Assembly: GCA_002694465.1 (NCBI GenBank)
Contig: NZMG01000047.1
Coordinates: forward strand, 1-37,133
Source: Flavobacteriaceae bacterium
GTDB taxonomy: Bacteria > Bacteroidota > Bacteroidia > Flavobacteriales > Flavobacteriaceae
Length of the DNA stretch: 37,133 nt
Direction of reading: 5' to 3'
The translations under genes were made by a program, and so were the position numbers. Positions 23,744 through 31,157 of the stretch are shown here, in pieces (the stretch's first letter is position 1; each line of letters begins with the position of its first letter). The notes under the pieces are model-generated. The model worked only from the letters and a program-made list of their open reading frames with translations, was not told where the DNA came from and did not search any database.

Positions 23744-23751
23744 CAAATATA
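23744..23751 (-). promoter_or_regulatory. -7 promoter element (TATATTTG) for the outer-membrane protein gene
   Basis: The bottom strand reads TATATTTG, an exact TAnnTTTG match, 28 bp before the ATG at 23715. No clear -33 element. Confidence 0.5.
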
Positions 23752-23834
23752 TAAAAACATATCTAACAGAGAAATATATTATAATTAAATAGCTTATTTC
23801 GGCAAAAAAGACAGTGCTTTTTTTATAGATAACT

Positions 23835-23842
23835 TATATTTG
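23835..23842 (+). promoter_or_regulatory. -7 promoter element (TATATTTG) for gdhA
   Basis: Exact TAnnTTTG match on the top strand. The start site would be near 23848, giving a leader of about 200 bases before the ATG at 24049. No good -33 TTTG is present, which could mean dependence on an activator. Confidence 0.5.
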
Positions 23843-23853
23843 CCACTAATTAC

Positions 23854-23865
23854 GAAAACGTTTTC
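23854..23865. promoter_or_regulatory. 12-bp palindrome matching the sugar-cluster operator, at the gdhA start site
   Basis: GAAAACGTTTTC is a perfect palindrome identical to the centre of the 16-bp site at 14080-14095. It begins about 6 bases after the predicted gdhA start site, where a bound repressor would block transcription. Flanking bases (AC/AA) break the outer symmetry. Confidence 0.6.
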
Positions 23866-23954
23866 AAAACTATTAAATTGTTAATTTGAAGATGTTTTTG
23901 AGATTATATTCTATAAGATTACTATTATTTTTAATTTTTATTGTTAATTCTAAA

Positions 23955-23968
23955 ATTTCAATTGAAAT
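23955..23968. promoter_or_regulatory. Second palindrome in the gdhA leader
   Basis: ATTTCAATTGAAAT is a perfect 14-bp palindrome about 81 bp upstream of the gdhA start codon. In AT-rich DNA this could arise by chance. No regulator is suggested. Confidence 0.35.
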
Positions 23969-24048
23969 GTTACTTCGAGATTTCTTTTTAACTAAAAACA
24001 AATTGAAGGGCATTCCATCGTTCCATTAAAAACAAATATTTTATTCAG

Positions 24049-25392
24049 ATGAAACAAAGTATTAAAGATTTCATTTCAAAAGTTGGTGAAATGAACCCCA
24101 ATGAGCCTGAATTTATGCAGGCTGTTACCGAAGTTGCAGAAACTGTAATCCCTTTTATTGAAGAAAATGAAATGTACCAAGGAAAAATGCTTTTGGAGCG
24201 CATGGTAGAGCCCGAGAGAACCTTAATCTTTAGAGTGCCTTGGACAGATGATAAAGGGAATATTCAGGTAAATAGAGGATATAGAATAGAATTTAATTCG
24301 GCTATTGGACCTTATAAAGGCGGTTTGCGTTTTCACCCATCGGTGAATTTAAGTATTTTAAAATTCTTAGGCTTTGAGCAAACTTTCAAAAACAGTTTAA
24401 CAACACTTCCTATGGGAGGTGGAAAAGGTGGAAGTGACTTTAACCCCAAGGGTAAAAGTGATAATGAAGTAATGCGTTTCTGTCAAAGTTTTATGACAGA
24501 GCTTTCTAGGCATATTGGCCCTAATACCGATGTACCTGCGGGAGACATTGGTGTTGGAGGACGTGAAATAGGCTTTATGTTTGGTCAATATAAAAGATTG
24601 CGTAATGAGTTTACAGGAGTATTTACAGGCAAGGGACTTAGTTATGGAGGATCTTTAATAAGACCCGAAGCTACGGGGTATGGGAATGTATATTTTGCCA
24701 AAAATATGTTAGCCACAAAAGGGGAAAGTTTTAAAGGAAAAACAGTTGTAATTTCAGGATCTGGAAATGTTGCTCAATATGCGGCAGAAAAGGCTATGGA
24801 GTTTGGTGGAAAAGTGGTTACTTTTTCAGATTCAGCAGGGTATATTTATGATGAAGAAGGCATAAATGAAGAAAAACTTGCCTTTGTTATGGATTTAAAA
24901 AACAACAAACGAGGTAGAATTAAAGAATATGTAGCTAAATACCCTTCGGCAAAATATGAAGAAGGGAAACGTCCATGGGGAGTAAAATGTGACATCGCCT
25001 TACCCTGTGCAACACAAAATGAATTAAATGAAGTAGAAGCACAAACACTTGTAAATAATGGATGTATTTGTGTGGGAGAGGGAGCTAATATGCCTTGCAC
25101 ACCTGAAGCGATTGCTGTCTTTCATAAAGCAAAAATCTTATTCTCGCCAGGGAAAGCATCTAACGCAGGAGGGGTGGCAACTTCAGGATTAGAAATGTCC
25201 CAAAACTCGTTACGTTTAAACTGGACACGAGAAGAAGTGGATGAAAAATTACATAACATTATGAATGATATTCATGCAGCTTGTGTAAAATATGGAAAAG
25301 ATGGTGATGGCTATGTGGACTACGTTAAAGGAGCAAATATTGCCGGCTTTGTAAAAGTAGCCGATGCCATGATGGCACAAGGAGTTGTGTAA
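24049..25392 (+). CDS. gdhA: NADP-type glutamate dehydrogenase
   Basis: Interconverts 2-oxoglutarate plus ammonia and glutamate; cytosolic, normally hexameric. 447 residues, the length of the small hexameric class. Landmarks: GPYKGGLRFHPSVN (87-100), the catalytic lysine in PMGGGKGGSDF (K126), and the nucleotide-binding segment VISGSGNVAQYAAEKA. The sequence FSDSAGYIYDEEG after the Rossmann beta-2 strand resembles NADP-dependent enzymes. The leader is long (about 200 bases) and contains a LacI-type palindrome near the predicted start site, suggesting control by carbon supply. A terminator follows the gene. Confidence 0.95.
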   Translation: MKQSIKDFISKVGEMNPNEPEFMQAVTEVAETVIPFIEENEMYQGKMLLERMVEPERTLIFRVPWTDDKGNIQVNRGYRIEFNSAIGPYKGGLRFHPSVNLSILKFLGFEQTFKNSLTTLPMGGGKGGSDFNPKGKSDNEVMRFCQSFMTELSRHIGPNTDVPAGDIGVGGREIGFMFGQYKRLRNEFTGVFTGKGLSYGGSLIRPEATGYGNVYFAKNMLATKGESFKGKTVVISGSGNVAQYAAEKAMEFGGKVVTFSDSAGYIYDEEGINEEKLAFVMDLKNNKRGRIKEYVAKYPSAKYEEGKRPWGVKCDIALPCATQNELNEVEAQTLVNNGCICVGEGANMPCTPEAIAVFHKAKILFSPGKASNAGGVATSGLEMSQNSLRLNWTREEVDEKLHNIMNDIHAACVKYGKDGDGYVDYVKGANIAGFVKVADAMMAQGVV

Positions 25393-25410
25393 TTCAATTA
25401 AACAATAACT

Positions 25411-25440
25411 AAAAGGTTGCCTAAGGGCAGCCTTTTTTGT
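25411..25440 (+). terminator. Intrinsic terminator after gdhA
   Basis: AAGGTTGCC (25413-25421) pairs with GGCAGCCTT (25426-25434), one G-T pair, with a TAAG loop and a following T-run. It lies about 20 bases after the gdhA stop. Confidence 0.85.
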
Positions 25441-25507
25441 TTTAATATTGCAATAAATGCATATTTAATTTGTTTATCAGTCATAGTTATAGTTTTATAA
25501 ATACGAG

Positions 25508-27787
25508 ATGAAACACCTTTCATTTTTCTTACTTTTATTTCTTACTACAGTTGGAATTGCTCAAAATTTCGAAGACGAATGGAAAGGGTTTTTTTCGTAC
25601 GTTTCAGTTAAGTCAATTACTCAAGGTAATGATAAGCTATTTGTTGGAGCCGAAAATGCAGTTTTTTCATTCGACCTTTCTACCCAGGAAATAAAAACTA
25701 TTTCTACCATAAATGGATTGTCTGGGGAGTTGATTTCAACTATTTATTACAGTGAGGATTATCGTGTTTTGTTTATTGGTTATGAAAATGGCCTTATTGA
25801 TGTAGTGATCGATGGAGAGGAAGATGTGTTGAAGGTGGTTGATATTTTAGAAAAACCCACAATTCCTCCTAATAGAAAACGAATTAATCATTTTTATGAA
25901 TATAATGAGCAATTATATATTGCCACAGATTATGGTATTTCTGTATATGATATTGATCGATTAGAGTTTGGAGACACCTATTTTATAGGAGAGTTGGGAG
26001 CTCAAATACAGGTAACGCAAACAACCGTGCTAGACCCTTATATTTATGCCTCTACATTAGATGAAGGGCTTAAAAGAGCCCGTATTGATAGTGAAGATTT
26101 AATCGATTTTGCAGAATGGCAGAGCATTTCGGGAGGAGGAATGGTAGGAGTACAATCTTTAGGCAATACTATTTTTTTCGCAAGGACAAATAATACTATT
26201 CAGCAATTGGGGGTAGGTATTGTAGCTTCCTTTAGTGACAATATTGTTGATTTCTATACTTCTGATGATGAAGTACTTACAATTACAACAGAAAACACAA
26301 TAAATGCTTATGACTCAAACTTTAATTTACTTTCTTCATTAAACTTTTTAAACAATCTTGATGATGAATTTCAATCGGGGATTTCACTTCTTCAAAATTT
26401 TTATATTGGTACTGAAGAAAATGGTCTTTTAAGGGTTCCTTTTGGAAGTAATCAATATGATCAAATTTTACCAGATGGCCCTATATTAAACAATCCGTTT
26501 TCAATTGATGCAAGTCCAGGACAATTATGGGTGGCCTTTGGAGACATTACACAAACTAGCAACCCTTTTCCCATAGACGAAAGAGGAATAAGTAATTTAA
26601 GGGAGGGCGCTTGGACCAATATTCCTTTTGAAGATTTATTAGGTGCAACAGATATTGTAAAAGTTACTATAAATCCAGATAATCCCAATGAAGTTTATAT
26701 GAGTTCCTACATTGAGGGACTTTTAAAAATAGAAGATCAAACCCCTGTTTTATTATTAGATGAAACTAATAGTAATCTAGAAGAAGCTATAGTTCCTCCT
26801 AATGGAAGTAATGCTGGAATTAGGTTGTTTGGATCCGAGTTTGATCGGGATGGGAATTTATGGGTTGTCCAATCGCTTATTGATAATGCTGTCTTACGAT
26901 TGGGTTCGACTCAGCAATTTCAGAAGATTGATATTTCAGATTTTATTGAACCTTTGGGAGAGCAAGCATTAAAGGCAATAGATATTAGTAGGGAGGGGAA
27001 TATTTTTATTGCCACTACAAATAACGGTGTAATTGGGTATAATACTTCCACAAATACCTTTAATAAAATTGGGGAAGGACTTGGACAAGGAAATTTACCT
27101 AGAAAAAATGTGAAGGCTGTTAAGTTTGATGCGTCAAATAGGTTATGGATAGGTACAACCAAAGGGTTGCGCGTTTTATTTAATGTGGGGGGATTCTTTG
27201 ATACAGGGACCAACATAGACGCTCAGCAAATTATCATTTTGGATGATGGTGTGCCACAGGAATTGTTGTTTGAGCAAACTATTACCGATATTGAGGTGGA
27301 TGGATCTAATAATAAATGGATAGCAACAGCAACTTCTGGCGTGTTTTATCTATCGGCAAATGGACAAGAAACTTTGTTGCGCTTTACAAAAAGTAATTCT
27401 CCCTTGCCTTCAAATAATGTTCAGGATATTGCCATAGATGACTCAACAGGGCGAGTATATTTTGCCACGGTAAATGGTTTGGTTGCTTTTGAAGGTACAT
27501 CTACGGCCCCTCGAGATAATCTAGAGAATGTCTACGCATTTCCAAACCCGGTAAGGCCAGGGTTTACAGGTAATGTTACCATCGATGGTCTTACTGCAGA
27601 TGCCAATGTAAAAATAACTGATATTGAAGGAAACCTTGTATTTGAAACTACGAGCCAAGGAGGAAGCGTTCTTTGGGATACTTCGGCTTTTGGAAAATAC
27701 AAAGTAGCCTCTGGGGTGTACATGGTTTTAATAACATCAGACGACCAACTGGAAACCAAGGTAACCAAAATAATGGTGATACGATAG
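25508..27787 (+). CDS. porZ: Type IX secretion system protein PorZ
   Basis: 759 residues, near the length of known PorZ. Signal peptide 1-19 (ends VGIAQ). The bulk is a beta-propeller-type repeat region with recurring pieces such as KLFVGAENAVFSFDL, LYIATDYGISVYDI, NIFIATTNNGVIGYN, LWIGTTKGLRVLF and KWIATATSGVFYL. The last about 85 residues are a C-terminal sorting-type domain: VYAFPNPVRPGF (about 670-681) followed by GVYMVLITSDDQLETKVTKIMVIR. PorZ is a surface component of the attachment complex that helps the sortase PorU link cargo to anionic lipopolysaccharide; that role is known from Porphyromonas. The 1-bp gap to recO is a typical Flavobacteria arrangement. Homologues are sometimes misnamed ABC transporter substrate-binding proteins. 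Confidence 0.88.
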   Translation: MKHLSFFLLLFLTTVGIAQNFEDEWKGFFSYVSVKSITQGNDKLFVGAENAVFSFDLSTQEIKTISTINGLSGELISTIYYSEDYRVLFIGYENGLIDVVIDGEEDVLKVVDILEKPTIPPNRKRINHFYEYNEQLYIATDYGISVYDIDRLEFGDTYFIGELGAQIQVTQTTVLDPYIYASTLDEGLKRARIDSEDLIDFAEWQSISGGGMVGVQSLGNTIFFARTNNTIQQLGVGIVASFSDNIVDFYTSDDEVLTITTENTINAYDSNFNLLSSLNFLNNLDDEFQSGISLLQNFYIGTEENGLLRVPFGSNQYDQILPDGPILNNPFSIDASPGQLWVAFGDITQTSNPFPIDERGISNLREGAWTNIPFEDLLGATDIVKVTINPDNPNEVYMSSYIEGLLKIEDQTPVLLLDETNSNLEEAIVPPNGSNAGIRLFGSEFDRDGNLWVVQSLIDNAVLRLGSTQQFQKIDISDFIEPLGEQALKAIDISREGNIFIATTNNGVIGYNTSTNTFNKIGEGLGQGNLPRKNVKAVKFDASNRLWIGTTKGLRVLFNVGGFFDTGTNIDAQQIIILDDGVPQELLFEQTITDIEVDGSNNKWIATATSGVFYLSANGQETLLRFTKSNSPLPSNNVQDIAIDDSTGRVYFATVNGLVAFEGTSTAPRDNLENVYAFPNPVRPGFTGNVTIDGLTADANVKITDIEGNLVFETTSQGGSVLWDTSAFGKYKVASGVYMVLITSDDQLETKVTKIMVIR

Positions 27788-27788
27788 T

Positions 27789-28508
27789 ATGCAAGTTTCT
27801 ACAAGAGCATTGGTTTTTTCGTCTTTAAAATATGCCGAAGCCGATTTAATTGTCTCTTGTTTTACTGAAAAATACGGACTTAAAAGCTATTTGCTTCGGG
27901 GAATTTTAAAATCAAAAAAAGGAAAGTTACGCACGTCGATGTTTCAACCCCTTTCGCTACTTCAAATAGAGGCGTACCACAAAGACAAGGGAAGTTTAGA
28001 ACGAATAAATGAAGCAAAAGTAATTTTACCCTACAAAACACTTCATACTGAAATAGTTAAAACTTCCTTATTACTATTTCTTTCTGAAATTTTAAAAAAC
28101 TCGGTTAAGGAAGAGGAGGCGAATCCGTCCCTTTTTCAGTTTATCGAAAATTCAATAAAATGGCTTGATGAAAATGAAGAAACAGCCAATTTCCATTTGC
28201 TTTTTCTCTTAAAATTGACAAATTTTCTAGGGTTTTATCCAGATTTTTCAGAAAATAAAGCACCTTATTTTAATTTAATGGAGGGCAACTTTCAGCATCA
28301 TTCGTTAGGGCAATTTTGTGAGGAAGGAGAATCCATTGAAGCGTTAAAACAACTTGATAAAAGCCAGTTTAATGATCTTTCAGAATTAAGTCTACCAAAA
28401 AGTGTTCGTTTAAAAACTTTAGATTTATTATTGAAATATTACCGACTTCACATTCAAGGCTACAAGGCCCCAAAATCGTTACCCGTTCTTACCCAACTTT
28501 TCCATTAG
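27789..28508 (+). CDS. recO: DNA repair protein RecO
   Basis: 239 residues. N-terminal OB-fold with STRALVFSSLKYAEADLIV (4-22), then FTEKYGLKSYLLRGILKSKKGK, followed by a helical C-terminal domain (KTSLLLFLSEILKNSV and FHLLFLLKLTNFLGFYPDF). RecO anneals single strands and helps load RecA in the RecFOR pathway. The zinc-binding cysteines of some RecO proteins are not evident here, as in other Bacteroidota copies. It starts one base after porZ, and its stop codon overlaps that of the convergent ppc gene. Confidence 0.92.
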   Translation: MQVSTRALVFSSLKYAEADLIVSCFTEKYGLKSYLLRGILKSKKGKLRTSMFQPLSLLQIEAYHKDKGSLERINEAKVILPYKTLHTEIVKTSLLLFLSEILKNSVKEEEANPSLFQFIENSIKWLDENEETANFHLLFLLKLTNFLGFYPDFSENKAPYFNLMEGNFQHHSLGQFCEEGESIEALKQLDKSQFNDLSELSLPKSVRLKTLDLLLKYYRLHIQGYKAPKSLPVLTQLFH

Positions 28509-31072
28509 GCACTGTTTCTAGCGGCATTAATATTTCCAAAAAGAGACCGTGTCACCATTTTTTCATAGGTTTCAATAAGTTTTGGATCGCTATTTTCTTT
28601 TTTCAATTTTTGAATTTCTCGCAGTGCGTATTGTTGTATTGTCAATAATGGAAGTACTATTTTCTCTCGCACGGCTATTGAAGCCCTCATTGCCTTACTA
28701 TCCTCCATAAGTTCCTCGTATCCTGTGACTTTTAATACTAGTTTTTTACTGCGCTCATATTCGTTGTGAATAAGTTCCCAAAAACTTCCAAATTCTGGAT
28801 CCTCTTTCATATATGCAGTTAATGGAAAGAACGATTTTGATAGACTCATCATACTATTTTCAAGTAAGGTTCTAAAAAATGCTGAGTTAGCGTATAAAGA
28901 TTCAACTTTTCCAAATTCACCATTTTTTAGATAGGTTTCTAGTGCGATTCCTACCCCATAAAATCCAGGCACGTTTTGTTTTAACTGACTCCAACTTCCC
29001 ACAAAAGGAATAGCTCTTAGGTCACTAAAGACTAGTTCATTCCCTTTCCCTCGTTTTGAAGGACGACTTCCAATATTGGTTTTTGCATAGTACTTAAGGG
29101 TACTCATTTGCTCGAGATAAGGTAAAAATTTGGGGTGATTTTTAAAATCTTTATAGGCTTCATAGCTTAAAGTGGCTAACTGCTCCATCGTTTTCCTGTC
29201 CTCGGCCGAAAGAATCTTCTTTTCATCACTAAAAATTTCGTTGGAAATTCCAGAACTCAACAATTGCTCAATATTATATTGGCAGGAATCTACTGTTCCA
29301 AAATTGGAGCTAATGGTTTGCCCTTGAATGGTAAGTTGAACTTCTTCATGTTCAATGGTATTTCCTAAGGAAGCATAAAACTGATGTGTTTTTCCACCCC
29401 CTCGAGCAGGAGGACCTCCACGCCCATCGAAGAAAATCGCTGTAATACCATATTTTCTAGAAATCGCTGTGAGTCGTTCTTTGGCTGTAAATATACCCCA
29501 GTTGGCCATGAGATAACCGCCGTCTTTGGTACCATCACTAAACCCCAACATGATAGATTGTTTGTTGTTTCTTCTTTTTAAATGCTTGGCATAACTTGGG
29601 TTTGTATATAAGGTTTCCATGACTTGGTCTGCCACTTGTAAGTCGTCCACGGTTTCAAATAGTGGAATAACATCCACCGTAGGATTTTTCCAATCGCAAA
29701 GGCGGATCATGGCAAAGGCCTCTAAAACGTTCACCACACTTCCATTGTTGCTAATGATATATCTATTACAGCCTTGTTCTCCATTATATTTCTGAATAGC
29801 CTTCATAGCATACATGGACTCTATAGTCTTTTGAGCCACCTCATCTTTTATAGATTTTGAATCAATCTTTCCTTGTAGGTTACTTAATTCTGAAATTTTT
29901 TCAGCATCACTTAAGTCATCATATTTTTTACTGAATAGATTCGGATAATCTTCCGAAATAGCATTCATAACACTCGTATGCACTCGCGAATCTTGACGAA
30001 TATCGAGAGAAGCGAAATACAAGCCAAATAAGGTAACTTTATTGATTAAATCGTCTATTAATTCTTTAAAAAGAGATTGATGTTTTTCTACTAATACCTC
30101 TCTAATTTCGGTAAGATCATTCAAAATTTCTTGGGCAGTAATAGTAGCTTTGTTGGGAGGGCGATTCATGTTCTCAAACAATTTTGTTTCCAGAGCAATT
30201 AATAGGTTTTCGGCGCCCTCAAATGTAATTCTACGACGAAGCTTTCTAATGTCTTTATGATAATTTTTCAGAATAGTTTGCCGAAGCCTTTCGGCTACTT
30301 GAATTGTAGTTTCAGTAGTCACATACGGATTTCCATCGCGATCACCTCCAGGCCAAAATCCCAAATTAATCACTTGATTTTGAAGTGATTCTCCTTCAAA
30401 AATATTATTCTGGATGTAGTCATAAATTGTACTTACAGATTGGTAAAAAACGTTTTCCAAATACCATATAAGACTTACGGCTTCATCATAAGGCGTAGGT
30501 TTCGTTTTTTTGAAAAAAGGAGTTTTTCCTAATTGAGCCAATAGAAGTTTTATTTGTTCTATTTGATTTTTTTCGATGGCTTTAGCCAAATCTGTAATAA
30601 TTCCTAATACAGAACCTGGGTAAAATTGGGTAGGATGGGCTGTTAAAACCGTTCTAACTTTAAAGTGCTGAAGGTACTTTTTTAATGCTTCTTTTTTGTT
30701 TTTATCCTCGGCCTCTTCTTTGATATTTCGCAAGGTTCCACGACCATCCATATTATTAATAATGGTGAAGGTTGCTTCTTCAATGGCGTCGAATAAAACA
30801 ACTTGCCTTTCGATGTATTGAATAAATCGAAACAATAAATTTATTTGCTCTTCCTCTGAAGGATTATTGCGGTACTGCTTAAAAAAAGAGGCAACAATTT
30901 CACTTGGATTTTTATGATCTGCAAAACCATTTTCACAAATTTCCTGAAACAATGGTAATAAGACTCCTGTTTTTGTGATTGTGTCAAACGGAAGGGTCAT
31001 AAAAATACTGTTGTACACTTGGTACTTAGACAGCACATGTTGTTGAAATCGTTCTTCTTTTGTATGTCGCAT
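28505..31072 (-). CDS. ppc: Phosphoenolpyruvate carboxylase
   Basis: Adds bicarbonate to PEP to make oxaloacetate; anaplerotic. 855 residues from the ATG at 31072. An in-frame TTG at 31087 is possible, but the family-like N-terminus begins at the ATG. Catalytic His is H146 in VLTAHPTQ, GFWPGGDRDGNPYVT lies at about 238-252, and the glycine loop is FDGRGGPPARGGG (549-561), a variant of the FHGRGGxxGRGG form in E. coli. The C-terminus ends NINAARNSA, shorter than the classical RNTG ending but with the conserved RN. The gene converges on recO with overlapping stop codons (shared TTAG), so no terminator separates them. Confidence 0.95.
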   Translation of the reverse strand: MRHTKEERFQQHVLSKYQVYNSIFMTLPFDTITKTGVLLPLFQEICENGFADHKNPSEIVASFFKQYRNNPSEEEQINLLFRFIQYIERQVVLFDAIEEATFTIINNMDGRGTLRNIKEEAEDKNKKEALKKYLQHFKVRTVLTAHPTQFYPGSVLGIITDLAKAIEKNQIEQIKLLLAQLGKTPFFKKTKPTPYDEAVSLIWYLENVFYQSVSTIYDYIQNNIFEGESLQNQVINLGFWPGGDRDGNPYVTTETTIQVAERLRQTILKNYHKDIRKLRRRITFEGAENLLIALETKLFENMNRPPNKATITAQEILNDLTEIREVLVEKHQSLFKELIDDLINKVTLFGLYFASLDIRQDSRVHTSVMNAISEDYPNLFSKKYDDLSDAEKISELSNLQGKIDSKSIKDEVAQKTIESMYAMKAIQKYNGEQGCNRYIISNNGSVVNVLEAFAMIRLCDWKNPTVDVIPLFETVDDLQVADQVMETLYTNPSYAKHLKRRNNKQSIMLGFSDGTKDGGYLMANWGIFTAKERLTAISRKYGITAIFFDGRGGPPARGGGKTHQFYASLGNTIEHEEVQLTIQGQTISSNFGTVDSCQYNIEQLLSSGISNEIFSDEKKILSAEDRKTMEQLATLSYEAYKDFKNHPKFLPYLEQMSTLKYYAKTNIGSRPSKRGKGNELVFSDLRAIPFVGSWSQLKQNVPGFYGVGIALETYLKNGEFGKVESLYANSAFFRTLLENSMMSLSKSFFPLTAYMKEDPEFGSFWELIHNEYERSKKLVLKVTGYEELMEDSKAMRASIAVREKIVLPLLTIQQYALREIQKLKKENSDPKLIETYEKMVTRSLFGNINAARNSA

Positions 31073-31116
31073 AGCTCTTTTTTTCAATAATAAAGGTACT
31101 GAATAAAGAGATTAAA

Positions 31117-31148
31117 AAAAACCCGTCAAACTAAATTGACGGGTTTTT
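31117..31148 (-). terminator. Intrinsic terminator after the TonB-dependent receptor
   Basis: A 13-bp stem: top strand AAAAACCCGTCAA (31117-31129) with TTGACGGGTTTTT (31136-31148), loop ACTAAA. In the leftward direction it is followed by a run of eight T. It sits 9 bases beyond the receptor's stop and upstream of ppc, so it insulates ppc. Confidence 0.9.
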
Positions 31149-31157
31149 AATATATTT

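Larger units (their letters stand above)
23716..24048. other. 333-bp divergent intergenic region with two promoters and two palindromes
   Basis: The region separates the outer-membrane protein gene (leftward) from gdhA (rightward). It holds -7 elements for both directions (23744-23751 and 23835-23842), a LacI-type palindrome (23854-23865) and a second perfect palindrome (23955-23968). The remaining sequence is AT-rich, with no reading frame or RNA fold I can support. Confidence 0.65.

Noticed and set aside
30447..30456. AAAACGTTTT inside ppc as a further LacI-type operator
   Set aside because: It lies deep in coding sequence and the symmetry stops at 10 bases, unlike the 12- and 16-base intergenic sites.
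31073..31087. TTG start adding five residues to PEP carboxylase
   Set aside because: The ATG at 31072 opens the family-like N-terminus, and the extension reads only KKRA, which adds nothing recognisable.
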